25,867 nucleotides of DNA from Candidatus Eiseniibacteriota bacterium. GTDB taxonomy: Bacteria > Eisenbacteria > RBG-16-71-46. Each line of letters begins with the position of its first letter. Within the stretch, counting starts at the first letter, position 1. The notes beneath the pieces were generated by a model that ran no database searches, was not told where the DNA came from, and saw only the letters and a list, made by a program, of their open reading frames with translations. The DNA is taken from assembly GCA_903921835.1 (NCBI GenBank), contig CAIXRL010000709.1, forward strand, positions 1 through 25,867, in the 5' to 3' direction. A program made the position numbers and the translations under genes. Positions 1-8,016 of this stretch are shown piece after piece.

Positions 1-149
1 ATAGCGACATAAGCGACAAGGAGTTACAGGATTTCAATAATCCCGGCCGAGAACTTCGTCGTCCTCGGGAACATCCTCGAAGCACCGCGGCGGGCTGAAA
101 GCCGCCCTGCGCGCGACGTGGGGGACCTTAGCGAGTTACGGTAATCGCG
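1..149. other. Non-coding left edge with short repeat and hairpin
   Basis: No gene is supported here. The first 50 bases are more AT-rich than the rest of the window. Bases 1-18 hold a two-copy 9-bp near-repeat built on GCGACA, which could be a protein-binding site. Bases 89-106 form a hairpin (GGCG with one bulged G, then GCT, a GAA loop, AGC, CGCC) about 44 bases past the stop of the leftward regulator gene. It lacks a T-tract, so it is at best a weak terminator. The window may cut into another functional region just to the left. Confidence 0.4.
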
Positions 150-719
150 TCAAGCAATCTTGTGGCCGCGATTGACGCGGGTCTTCTCGCTCTTCGCCAG
201 TTTCACCAGCCGCCAGCCCTGCGATTCCACCTCGGCCCAGTAGAAACGGGCCACAGTTGCGGCCGGAACGCCGATCGCGCGAGCGTAGCGCTCGATGTAC
301 TCGGGGGAGACGACGTCGAGTCCGTTCTCGAACCGCGAGACGTGGGGCTTCGACGTACCCATGGTCTGCGCGACCTGCGCCAGCAGGAGGCTCGAGCGCG
401 TCCGCAGGTCGGCCAGGCGCTTGATGTCGGAGTACTTGCTCATGGGCGCCAGTGTGTGGGGTGGGGGGACCTGATTGCAAGGCTCACCGCGCAGAGCCTC
501 GAGCTGCACCCGCTGGGTGAATACGTCCATCAGCGAGACCCGTCCGCCGGAGAACTCGACCAGCCGCAGCGCAACGTCGACCCGCGGGACCGTCGTGCCG
601 GAGATCCACTTGTACACGGCGTCGGGCGTCACACCGACGTGATCGGCGAGGGCGCGGGCACTGACCCCCTGCGCCCACTCGCCCAACGGCGTCTGCCAGC
701 GCACCGGCTCACGCAGCAT
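150..719 (-). CDS. Double helix-turn-helix DNA-binding regulator
   Basis: A 189-residue protein with two HTH-like segments. The first (about residues 18-45, ALADHVGVTPDAVYKWISG) looks like a Cro/CI-type helix-turn-helix. The second (about 97-150) is a typical XRE/HTH_3 domain containing AQVAQTMGTSKPHVSRFENG. They are joined by a proline-rich linker near residues 83-92. An internal ATG at residue 93 could start a protein carrying only the second domain, but no good ribosome site precedes it, so one fused protein is preferred. It is probably a phage transcription regulator. It is separated by about 65 bases from the lysis-type genes and may be co-transcribed with them or be the last gene of the late operon. 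Its targets cannot be told from sequence. Confidence 0.75.
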   Translation of the reverse strand: MLREPVRWQTPLGEWAQGVSARALADHVGVTPDAVYKWISGTTVPRVDVALRLVEFSGGRVSLMDVFTQRVQLEALRGEPCNQVPPPHTLAPMSKYSDIKRLADLRTRSSLLLAQVAQTMGTSKPHVSRFENGLDVVSPEYIERYARAIGVPAATVARFYWAEVESQGWRLVKLAKSEKTRVNRGHKIA

Positions 720-785
720 GTCTCGCGTCCCTCACGGCCCCCGGGAACTCCTCTGGGGACCGTGATACCAGTCCAGGCTCCGCCG

Positions 786-1124
786 TCAAGGGCGGTGCGC
801 GCCCTCGATCTGGTCGAGCTCATGCCGCATGGCCTCTACGCGGGCCCGGGTCTCCTGCTGCGCGTCGGTGTTGATGTGCCCATCCAGGCGCGCCACGGTC
901 GCCTGCAGCGCCCGGCTCTGCTCCTCCTGGCGCGCATCGACCCGCACCATGAACGCCACCGCGCCGAACATGATCACCAGCGCCGAGAGCGCCACAGCAC
1001 TCGCCTGCCAGCCCCACACGATCCGGCCCTGCTTAGCCTCCAGCTTCACCACGCGCGCGGTCAGGTCCCGCACGTCGTGATCCATCTCGCGCTGGAGGCC
1101 GTCTTCCTCCACCGGCGGCGTCAC
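786..1124 (-). CDS. Small one-span membrane protein with coiled coils
   Basis: A 112-residue protein. Residues 14-33 look like a short charged coiled coil, residues 36-60 are a hydrophobic membrane segment, and residues 63-108 are a longer Glu/Arg/Gln-rich coiled coil. The start ATG overlaps the stop of the holin candidate (ATGA at 1121-1124), so the two are probably translationally coupled. Position beside holin and endolysin suggests a lysis accessory such as an inner-membrane spanin-like or antiholin-like protein, but no spanin family is recognised and no overlapping lipoprotein (o-spanin) gene was found. Function is inferred from position and topology only. Confidence 0.65.
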   Translation of the reverse strand: MTPPVEEDGLQREMDHDVRDLTARVVKLEAKQGRIVWGWQASAVALSALVIMFGAVAFMVRVDARQEEQSRALQATVARLDGHINTDAQQETRARVEAMRHELDQIEGAHRP

Positions 1125-1651
1125 GACTTCTTCTCTGCGACCCGACCGAGGATCGCCGTCTTCACGTCGCTCCCCGCCGAGCTGCCGAAATAGTACGCGA
1201 GCACCGACGCGACGCCCGTGCCGAGCATGCCGAGCAGAATGTCGAATGCCGACTTGTTCTGTTCGGGAATCGCGTGCGTGAGCATCATGAAGAGCAGGAC
1301 GAAGAAGGCGAGGTTGATCGCGATCGCCAGGACCGCGGGCACCCAGTCCTTCGTGGCGATCTCCCGGGCGCGAGCATTCGCACGATCGTCCGCCGCCACC
1401 TTCTCCAGCGCCACCGCCTTGTCCACCATGGCGATCGTGAACTGCTGCTCGGCCGCCTGCAGCGCCAGCTCGTCCGCCGGCGTCCAGTTCGCCACCCGCT
1501 CCGCGACCTCCTGCTCGGTCGCATCCGGCTTCCCGAGCAGCGCCTGGGAGACGGCCGCGAGCGCATCGGCGCCGGGAACTCCGAACGCGCCGAGCGCGTG
1601 CCCAATCGCCGGCGCCACGTTCCTGATCTTGTCGATCCAGCTGCTAGCCAT
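1121..1651 (-). CDS. Holin candidate (two membrane spans)
   Basis: A 176-residue protein. Residues 1-100 are soluble, helical and Ala-rich. There follow a Lys-Asp-Trp-Val-Pro boundary at about 101-105, a membrane span at about 103-125, a short loop, a second span at about 135-155, and then a YYFGSSAGSDVKTAI motif and a basic C-terminus. A tryptophan-proline entry to paired spans followed by YFGSS-GS-K is typical of GTA/phage-type holins (GTA_holin_3TM-like), which open the inner membrane for the endolysin. A GGAG-type ribosome site precedes the ATG. It lies between an adhesin-like gene and a small membrane protein, two genes away from a muramidase, which supports a lysis role. Confidence 0.7.
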   Translation of the reverse strand: MASSWIDKIRNVAPAIGHALGAFGVPGADALAAVSQALLGKPDATEQEVAERVANWTPADELALQAAEQQFTIAMVDKAVALEKVAADDRANARAREIATKDWVPAVLAIAINLAFFVLLFMMLTHAIPEQNKSAFDILLGMLGTGVASVLAYYFGSSAGSDVKTAILGRVAEKKS

Positions 1652-1680
1652 CGAACTCTCCTATCCTTGGATGTTGAACT

Positions 1681-2415
1681 CTAGGCGCGCTTGAACGCTG
1701 CAACCCCGCCGACGTAGGGCCCGACGCCGGCACCCGTCTTAACCCCAGAGTAGGTGCCGGCGGCGAGGTTCTCGCGGTATCCCTCTTCGAGGACGAGGTT
1801 GGCTTGTGACGCTGTCTGACCTGCCGTGAACACTGACCAGCCTCCGGAAGCCGCACCATCGACCATGAAGAACGCCAACAGGAGGTCGCCGTCGCTCGTC
1901 GTGGTGACGGATCCTGTCGTCCATGGCGGTTTTCCTACGGCATCGTAGTTGACGTTCGCCACGTTGAAGGGGTTGGTGGCAGCGCCCGCAAGCTCAACGG
2001 CGATGGCGTCCCAGAAGCCAGAAATACCTCCGATAGACTCAGCGTCCGCCCGCAGGTAGTCAGTACCCGCAGTCACGTTGCTCAAGTACCAGATTTCAAA
2101 ACAGATATCCGGCCGAACGATAGACGCCGCCTGGATCAGGGATCTCCCTCCCCACGACATCCCAGCAATCGGACCCGCGTTGCTTTGGTAGCCGAACGCC
2201 ACCACCAAAGCACTGCCCGTGGTCCCGATAGTCACCGCGGGGATAACCGCGTCGCCATCCTGGTCGCCGCTGGTTATGAAATCACCAGCTACCCCGCGCG
2301 GGATCCGCGTGATCGGCGTCACGTCACCACCACTTTCCGCCGACGCCGGCGGCGCGCCAAACCCCGAGCGATAGCGCGCAAACACGGATTCCACACCAAT
2401 CCCGATCTTCATCAT
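1681..2415 (-). CDS. Adhesin-like beta-sandwich phage protein
   Basis: A 244-residue protein, rich in Gly, Ala, Ser and Thr, with alternating beta-strand pattern and no membrane span. Residues about 60-150 follow the plan of a common bacterial/phage beta-sandwich: a strand ending VVAFGYQ, then SWGG, a FEIWYLSNVTAGTDYL segment, and an IAVELAGAATNPF segment. The second half has a DLLLAFFMVDG strand and ends in AAFKRA. Such domains are found in secreted or virion surface proteins. It may be a tail or head fibre, or a receptor-binding accessory, made at the end of the tail operon. A strong GGAGGAGG ribosome site precedes the ATG, and the gap to the endolysin stop is 11 bases. The specific function is unknown. 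Confidence 0.65.
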   Translation of the reverse strand: MMKIGIGVESVFARYRSGFGAPPASAESGGDVTPITRIPRGVAGDFITSGDQDGDAVIPAVTIGTTGSALVVAFGYQSNAGPIAGMSWGGRSLIQAASIVRPDICFEIWYLSNVTAGTDYLRADAESIGGISGFWDAIAVELAGAATNPFNVANVNYDAVGKPPWTTGSVTTTSDGDLLLAFFMVDGAASGGWSVFTAGQTASQANLVLEEGYRENLAAGTYSGVKTGAGVGPYVGGVAAFKRA

Positions 2416-2426
2416 GACCTCCTCCG

Positions 2427-2975
2427 CTACGCGCGGCTTCGCAGGATGTCTGCGAAACGGTTAAACCAGCCCTTGGCGAACTCGGTGTTGTCGGGGATCC
2501 CGTCATGGTCAGCGTCGGTCAGGTTGTCGGTGATGATCCGACCCGTGAACGCGATCCGCTCGGCGAGAATCCAGTCCCACAGCTGCGATGGGTTCAGCAA
2601 CCGCAGCGCCTCGAACGTGCGATCGCCGAAGACCCCGTCATCCATGACGCCCACCGCACGCTGCAGGAAGCGCACCGCGTTCTTCGGCCCGTGCAGGACT
2701 GCGGAGTCCACGAGCAGCCAGCGCACCTGGTCGTCGGCGATCCTCGCGAAGCCCGGCTTGAGGATGTAGCGACGGCGGTAGATAGAACGCGCCTCGTCCT
2801 CGGTCAGTGCCGCGACGTCGGCCGCGCTCGTCGGGCGGACGCGGTCCGCGGCCAGCGTCGCGAGCGTGATGCCCCAACGCGTGGGACCGCCGGCGTCGGC
2901 CGGATTGTTGGTGTACGTGCCGCCCTCGCGCTGCTCGAGGATCGCGGTCAACAGGGCTTCGTCGGATAGGATCAT
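2427..2975 (-). CDS. Endolysin, GH108 N-acetylmuramidase
   Basis: A 182-residue muramidase that cleaves peptidoglycan glycan strands at lysis. The N-terminus carries the GH108 signature: REGG with the likely catalytic Glu at residue 17, then NNPADAGGPTRWGIT (residues 23-37). The C-terminal half matches the peptidoglycan-binding domain paired with GH108 (AVGVMDDGVFGDRT and a FAKGWFNRF ending). No signal peptide is seen, fitting release through a holin. Residues 154-165 form a calcium-type loop DADHDGIPDNTE inserted before the last helix. The start ATG at 2975 overlaps the tail-hub stop (ATGA). A longer upstream extension of the same frame is discarded because it would lie inside the hub gene. 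Confidence 0.9.
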   Translation of the reverse strand: MILSDEALLTAILEQREGGTYTNNPADAGGPTRWGITLATLAADRVRPTSAADVAALTEDEARSIYRRRYILKPGFARIADDQVRWLLVDSAVLHGPKNAVRFLQRAVGVMDDGVFGDRTFEALRLLNPSQLWDWILAERIAFTGRIITDNLTDADHDGIPDNTEFAKGWFNRFADILRSRA

Positions 2976-5443
2976 GTGATCGTGAACGTCCTTTCCTGGT
3001 AACCGCCCAAGGAGCCACCCCCGACGTTGGACGCGCTCACCCTGATTGAGACCGTCTTGCCGTACACGCTCGAGCAGTCCGTGGCCTGCATCGCCTGCGT
3101 CCATGTCCAGGTGGTCGCGGCGATCGCCGTCACCGTCCGCACGAGCGTACCGGAGACACGGACCTCGATCTTGTAGACCTGGTCGTTGGCCGGAAGCACG
3201 TTGGGATAGTCGGCGTCCCCCTGGCCGGCGCAGATGCCTCCATACGCGAGAGCGTTGTAGTCACGCCGAGCCCACGTCACGACGGCATCCACGGTGTGGG
3301 CCATCGTCGTGAGCCACGACGTCGCGTTGATCTTCACGTTCCCGGGCGGAGGCTGCAGCATCCCTCGGCCGGTGAGGGCGAGCGAGATCTGCGAGGCCGA
3401 CGCGATCGGCATCACGCCGCTCATGGCCGTCGTCAGCAGCTTCGCGGTGAGCGTGAGGTTCGAGGAGTAGTAGCCGCCCGTCGTGACCTGACACCGGCGA
3501 TCGTCGTGGAGGATGAACCAGACGGCCGCGGCCGCCGAGTGCGCCGCGGGCACCGTGTCGAACAGTCCGCGCCAGATCCCCGTCAGCGTGCGCGTCGCGC
3601 CGGTGCCAGAGACCCCGGTGTAGCCCATGACCTCGTTGTCGATCAAGAGCAGCCCGCGGAACTGGACGTTGTTGAAGTACATCCCCCAGGCGTTGTCGAT
3701 CCGATCGGCCTCGGTGAGGCTGTTCACCTGGAAGCCGGTCGAATCGACATACGCCGTGTTCTCCGCGTACGAACTCACCAACGCCGCAGAGGGCGTGAAG
3801 CCGGTGGCCCCTCCGGTCTGCGTGTACGCCGTCCCGCCCGCGGGATCGGACCACACCTGGAACCCCGTGCCGCCGCCGGCCGGGATTGCCGCCAGAGCCC
3901 ACGCATCGCGGGGCACGAAGGTATTGAGCGTCTTGAGGCTCAACTGACCCGGCGCCTCCCACAGCCGTTGGCCCGCTACGACGGTCGGCGCCGATGGGGG
4001 AGACCACAAGCTGGGCCCGACCTCGCTGAACGCGGTGTTGCCGATCGCGAACGCATCCTCCACGCACTCGAGCGTCATCATCCCGTCCTCGAGCTGCCCG
4101 GCCGCCGGCTTCGTCACGCGGCACACCATTCCGCTGATGCCGAGCGGAGGCCAGTTGAGGACGAACACGTCGCACTGCCGCAGGCCCCACGCCAGGCGGT
4201 TCGCCTTGAAGCGGATCGCCGCGAACGGATAGCTCGATAGCTTCATGACGCGCGCCGCCACCAACCCCGCGGTGTGCGCGTTCGAGCAGCCCTTGTAGTC
4301 GATCTGCACCAGCGTCGTCACGCCCACGACCTGCTGGTTCGCGAGGTTCTGCCACTGCGCGATGCGATCGGTCCAGTTGTCCGCCCACGAGAGGAAGTTG
4401 ATCCGCACCGTGTTCGCCGTCTCGCACCAGGACTTGCGCGAGAACTCGACCTCGTCGATGCACGACTCGTCCAGCACGGGCAGGTCGCCGATCACGTAGT
4501 CCGCGCGGATCAGCTTCAACATCAGCTTGCCGCTGGTCGGGTGCGTGGTCAGCCCGCCGTCGATGTGCCGCAGGACCTCTCGAATCAGGTCCGTCGCCGG
4601 CGTCGCGGTGTCGAACACCATCGACAGGCCGAACTGCTCCGGCGTCGCCCACAGCGTGTTGCCCACAGCCTGGAAGGATGCGAGGTCGATGTTCGAGGGA
4701 TCGATACCGAGCCCCCACGTGGTGTCGGTCAGCAGCTCGTAGAGCATGCAAGCGGGGTTGGCGTCGTAGGACGTGACCGAGTTCACCACGCTGGCGATCT
4801 TGTGGTGGTTGCTCGTGAGGCCGAGCGTGTTGGGACAGCGGGTCACGACCACCGAGACCGGCGAGACGTACGGGCTGCTGCCCCACACCGTGCTGATGAA
4901 CACGAGGTGGCACAGGCTCGAGAGGCCGGGGTAGTCGGCGCTGCAGGCCGACTGCATGTGCGCGCTCGTCGGCTGCCCGACGGCGCCGAGGTAGGACTCC
5001 ATCTTGCCGAACAGGCCGCACGTTTGGTCGTAGAACGTGTACTGCGCCAGCGTGTACGTCGTGACGCCGCCCACGGTCACCGGGGACATGTTCACGATCC
5101 CGATGGCCTTGTCGTTGATCAAGACCTCGCTCAGGCTATCGACGGGCCCGTGGCAAACGCCCAGATCGATCGACGCGAGATAGCTGTACGCGGTGATCGC
5201 CTGGTTGCCTCCGCCGGTCGCCTCGTAGTGCGGCACAGCCGACGTCTCGCCGAACCACAGCACGTTCCCGCCCGTCACCTTGCACGTGCCGAAGACCACG
5301 GGGATGGCGCGAGATGAGTCGGCCGTCGGCTTCTCGAAGGTCCCCGCGGCCTGCGGCTGCGTCGCCGGCGTCGCGGGCGTGAGCGCCTTCTGGATGAAGA
5401 CCGAGGCGATGAGGATGACGAGTTCCCAGACGATGAACCACAT
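2972..5443 (-). CDS. Tail hub / tip attachment protein (J-like)
   Basis: An 823-residue protein at the usual place of the central tail fibre or host-specificity protein. The N-terminus (residues 3-20) is a hydrophobic segment, followed by Pro/Ala-rich sequence and a TADSSRAIPVVFGTCKVTGG segment typical of the hub protein family of siphoviruses and GTAs (phage-tail_3 type). The middle contains hub-like beta domains, and the C-terminus (about 715-823) looks like a fibronectin-type beta-sandwich. It should form the trimeric hub that closes the tail tube and binds or penetrates the host envelope. The start ATG at 5443 shares one base with the upstream stop (TGATG). Much of the same frame extends to 5941 but lies inside the neighbouring gene and is not used. 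Confidence 0.85.
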   Translation of the reverse strand: MWFIVWELVILIASVFIQKALTPATPATQPQAAGTFEKPTADSSRAIPVVFGTCKVTGGNVLWFGETSAVPHYEATGGGNQAITAYSYLASIDLGVCHGPVDSLSEVLINDKAIGIVNMSPVTVGGVTTYTLAQYTFYDQTCGLFGKMESYLGAVGQPTSAHMQSACSADYPGLSSLCHLVFISTVWGSSPYVSPVSVVVTRCPNTLGLTSNHHKIASVVNSVTSYDANPACMLYELLTDTTWGLGIDPSNIDLASFQAVGNTLWATPEQFGLSMVFDTATPATDLIREVLRHIDGGLTTHPTSGKLMLKLIRADYVIGDLPVLDESCIDEVEFSRKSWCETANTVRINFLSWADNWTDRIAQWQNLANQQVVGVTTLVQIDYKGCSNAHTAGLVAARVMKLSSYPFAAIRFKANRLAWGLRQCDVFVLNWPPLGISGMVCRVTKPAAGQLEDGMMTLECVEDAFAIGNTAFSEVGPSLWSPPSAPTVVAGQRLWEAPGQLSLKTLNTFVPRDAWALAAIPAGGGTGFQVWSDPAGGTAYTQTGGATGFTPSAALVSSYAENTAYVDSTGFQVNSLTEADRIDNAWGMYFNNVQFRGLLLIDNEVMGYTGVSGTGATRTLTGIWRGLFDTVPAAHSAAAAVWFILHDDRRCQVTTGGYYSSNLTLTAKLLTTAMSGVMPIASASQISLALTGRGMLQPPPGNVKINATSWLTTMAHTVDAVVTWARRDYNALAYGGICAGQGDADYPNVLPANDQVYKIEVRVSGTLVRTVTAIAATTWTWTQAMQATDCSSVYGKTVSIRVSASNVGGGSLGGYQERTFTIT

Positions 5444-6255
5444 CAGGCGATACCCGTCACGAACGGGTTCTTCGTGGGGATGAAGGGGAAGCCGAGGAAC
5501 TTGGGGAGGTTGCTGAACTTGTTCTTGCAGTCGGCGAGCGTGCGATCGCACCCGGCATAGACCGTAACCACAGCGCCGGCCGAGATGGCGCTGAACGGCG
5601 TCATCAGCGTCAGCTGCGCCGAGCTCGAGGACAGCCGCGTGTGCGCGAGGACCCAGACGCGTTCGTTCCACGATGAGACCACGAAGCCGTTGGTGAAGTA
5701 GCCGCTCGCGCGATCGCTCGAGATCGTGAGCGTGAGGACCGCGGCCGCCACCGTCGCCACCGTGGCCACTTCCGCGAAGCTCGTCTTCGAGATCCCGCAC
5801 TGCGTCGAGTACAGGCTCCAGTTGCACTGCGCCTGGTAGGTGGTCGATGGGATGTTGCGGCGCAGCACATTCCCGACCGGCTGGCACGAGAGCTTCACCG
5901 TGGAGCCGGTGAACGCGATGCTCGCGACCTCGCCCATCCACAACTGCACGACCTCGGAATCACCCCGGTGGAAGCGATAGATAGTCAACGTCACCGGGTA
6001 GATCGGCATGTTGGGGATGAAGAGGTCCGCGATCGCGTTCGTCCGCGGGACCGTCACCTCGAGCATGCCCTGCTGGTCCTCGTCGCTCGCGTCGATCTCC
6101 CCGCGCGTGATCACGTCGTGCAGGTAGGTGTGGCTGGCGTAACTCTGATCCTTGTCGGCACTCGTGAAGTAGCTCGTGTTCGAACCGTAGACGAACTTGT
6201 AGAGCTCGACCGGCGAGCCGCCGTACTGGCTCTTCTCCTTGGCGTCGTAACTCAT
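5443..6255 (-). CDS. Tail tip protein, DUF2163/BR0599 family
   Basis: A 270-residue protein of the conserved phage family with an N-terminal DUF2163 domain and a C-terminal BR0599 domain. The signature is at the C-terminus: a CDRTLADCKNKFSNLPKFLG segment followed by FPFIPTKNPF. Conserved cysteines near residues 139, 148, 232 and 239 may bind metal or form a structural cluster, as in GTA baseplate proteins (gp13/gp14 type). It is expected to join the distal tail to the hub, which is the next gene. The start overlaps the previous gene by 4 bases (ATGA at 6252-6255). Confidence 0.85.
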   Translation of the reverse strand: MSYDAKEKSQYGGSPVELYKFVYGSNTSYFTSADKDQSYASHTYLHDVITRGEIDASDEDQQGMLEVTVPRTNAIADLFIPNMPIYPVTLTIYRFHRGDSEVVQLWMGEVASIAFTGSTVKLSCQPVGNVLRRNIPSTTYQAQCNWSLYSTQCGISKTSFAEVATVATVAAAVLTLTISSDRASGYFTNGFVVSSWNERVWVLAHTRLSSSSAQLTLMTPFSAISAGAVVTVYAGCDRTLADCKNKFSNLPKFLGFPFIPTKNPFVTGIA

Positions 6256-6944
6256 GCGGGCACCTCGAGCGGCAGCTCGACGAACTTAAAGCTCGTCTCA
6301 CAGCCCCACGTGCTGAACCAGTTGATCTTCGTCAGGTCCTCCGCGAGTCGGCACAGCGTCAAGTAGGAGATCGGCGTGCGCGCCGAGAGGCCCATGCCCG
6401 TTACCGAGTCCAGGTCGATCTGCTCGGTGGCCGAGTCCACCGCCGAGGCGCTCGTGATCTTGCGCAGCAGGCCGCCTCCGGGCGCCCAGATCACGATGTA
6501 GCGCCGGCTCACCTGCGGCCAGAAGTAGTCGACGTAGCCCGACCGGCGCAGGAGCAGCGTGCTCATCGAACTGGCGATGTCGCCGGCGAGGCACAAGTCC
6601 CACGCGCATGTCGGCACCCAGAACGGGACTAGCCGGCCTTTGCGCGCGTCCAGGAAGGTGCGGATCGCGTTGCATCCCGTGCGGTCGAAGGCCGTCCACT
6701 GGAACGTGCGCGAGGGAAACGCGATGCCAGCGTGGTCGTCGAACATGCGCGGTCCCGTCGCGCCCACCACGAGATCCCCGCGGCGATCGAACACCTCGGA
6801 GATCTGCTCGCGCATGTTGTGCATCGTGGAGAGCACGTCAAGTGACAGGTAGGGGCCCAGCGCCGCAGCGCTCTGCAGCACCTGCTCGCCCGAGGCGGAG
6901 TCCTCGTTGGGGTACGCGGTCTCGGTGTCGTAGAAGAGGCTCAC
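6252..6944 (-). CDS. Tail tip/distal tail protein
   Basis: A 230-residue protein, likely part of the distal tail or baseplate ring. Residues about 80-125 contain TFQWTAFDRTG, then FLDARKGRLVPFWVPTC, which matches the Arg-Gly-Arg-x-x-x-Phe-Trp-x-Pro motif common in phage tail proteins at this locus. The C-terminal half is beta-rich, with an ITSAS...EQIDL pattern and a CRLAEDLTKINW ending. The C-terminal halves of this protein and of the next upstream gene product share the same plan. Four-base overlaps on both sides indicate translational coupling with its neighbours. Function is inferred from position and fold pattern. Confidence 0.7.
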   Translation of the reverse strand: MSLFYDTETAYPNEDSASGEQVLQSAAALGPYLSLDVLSTMHNMREQISEVFDRRGDLVVGATGPRMFDDHAGIAFPSRTFQWTAFDRTGCNAIRTFLDARKGRLVPFWVPTCAWDLCLAGDIASSMSTLLLRRSGYVDYFWPQVSRRYIVIWAPGGGLLRKITSASAVDSATEQIDLDSVTGMGLSARTPISYLTLCRLAEDLTKINWFSTWGCETSFKFVELPLEVPA

Positions 6945-8014
6945 GCGGCCTCCGCGCTGAACTCGACGTCGAGCGAGGCAACTGATCCGGCCACGCGGTT
7001 AAGGGTGGGGGCCGCGAGGATCCGCGCATACAGCAGCGGCATCGCAATCGCGCCCAAGGTCCACGTCCCGACGAGCGTCCCCGTCAGCGTGACGTGGTCG
7101 GCGAAGACCTGATTGATCACTGCCAACTCGTAGTTCCACTGGTCGCGCCACAGGATCATCTTGCCGCCCGCGACGAAACCGCGGCCCGTGGTCGAGAGGT
7201 AGATCGTGCCGGCGCCCGAGGAGGCGGTCACGGCGATCTGCGTGGCGTCGGGCCACAGCGGCAACACGAATAGGTTGGAGCCGGTGGCGAAGATCTTGCC
7301 CATGGCCTCGGAGGCGTCGACCGCATCCACGAACGTCACCGTGAAGCGCAGCGCGCGCGTCGCCAACTCGCGCAGCTGGGTGCGCTGTTCGGTGCCGTCC
7401 CAGGCGGTCATGACGTCGGTCGCGTAGCCGTAGGTCTCCTCCACGGCAACCGCTCCGTCCGGCCGAGCCGTGAACAGCATCGCGCGCAGGCCGGTGACCG
7501 TGAAGTCGATCCCGGTCTCGACCAGCGTGTTGAACACCCACATCGCGACGTCGTTGATCGTGTCGGGTCCAGGGAACGCCACGTTGACCGTGAAGATCTC
7601 GGATTGGAATGTCGGGAAGACACGCGGGAGCGTCCCGGCCACGACCGTCACACCCGAGGGCCCGGTCACCGGGATCGACGTCAGCTTCTGGCTGACCCTC
7701 CAGGCGTTCCATACCTCCACCTGGATAGAACGGCTGCCAGCGATCGCGCCGAGACTAAGCCGCCTCGGCACGACGTGGATGCGCTCGAAGATGATCTCTT
7801 CCCCGTAGCCGCGGGCGGTGCACGCCGCCCGCGCGAGTGCGGCCGCGGCGGGGTACGCGAGCGCGCCGCGCGTCGCCGCGCCGGCCAGTTTCGGCGCCAA
7901 CGTCTTCGCGCGCGAGGCTGGCGGCGCATCCAGCGTCGCGCCGGAGAGGTTCGACGCCGCATGCTTGACGCCGAACCACGACGCGAACCCGGGGACGGTG
8001 GTGCCCGTGGCCAT
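6941..8014 (-). CDS. Tail protein (distal tail/baseplate)
   Basis: A 357-residue protein. Residues 1-75 are Ala-rich; residues 75-150 give beta strands (RSIQVEVWNAWRVSQ) resembling a tail-ring domain. The C-terminal part has an LFVLPLWPD motif, a beta hairpin region with MILWRDQWNYELAVI, and a short LDVEFSAEAA tail. The LPLWPD region and what follows parallel the PFWVP region of the next gene product, suggesting that the two share a domain. The start ATG at 8014 lies 2 bases after the previous stop. The frame extends to 8668, but that part is overlapped by another well-supported gene. Role is inferred as part of the tail tip. Confidence 0.7.
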   Translation of the reverse strand: MATGTTVPGFASWFGVKHAASNLSGATLDAPPASRAKTLAPKLAGAATRGALAYPAAAALARAACTARGYGEEIIFERIHVVPRRLSLGAIAGSRSIQVEVWNAWRVSQKLTSIPVTGPSGVTVVAGTLPRVFPTFQSEIFTVNVAFPGPDTINDVAMWVFNTLVETGIDFTVTGLRAMLFTARPDGAVAVEETYGYATDVMTAWDGTEQRTQLRELATRALRFTVTFVDAVDASEAMGKIFATGSNLFVLPLWPDATQIAVTASSGAGTIYLSTTGRGFVAGGKMILWRDQWNYELAVINQVFADHVTLTGTLVGTWTLGAIAMPLLYARILAAPTLNRVAGSVASLDVEFSAEAA

Positions 8015-8016
8015 GG

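Noticed and set aside
3296..5317. Long plus-strand open frames opposite the tail hub gene
   Set aside because: They are Arg/His/Gly-rich antisense shadows of a well-supported gene, with no protein-like pattern or ribosome site.
5444..5941. Upstream extension of the tail hub frame
   Set aside because: It overlaps the DUF2163/BR0599 gene completely and is Arg/His-rich; the ATG at 5443 gives a family-like start.
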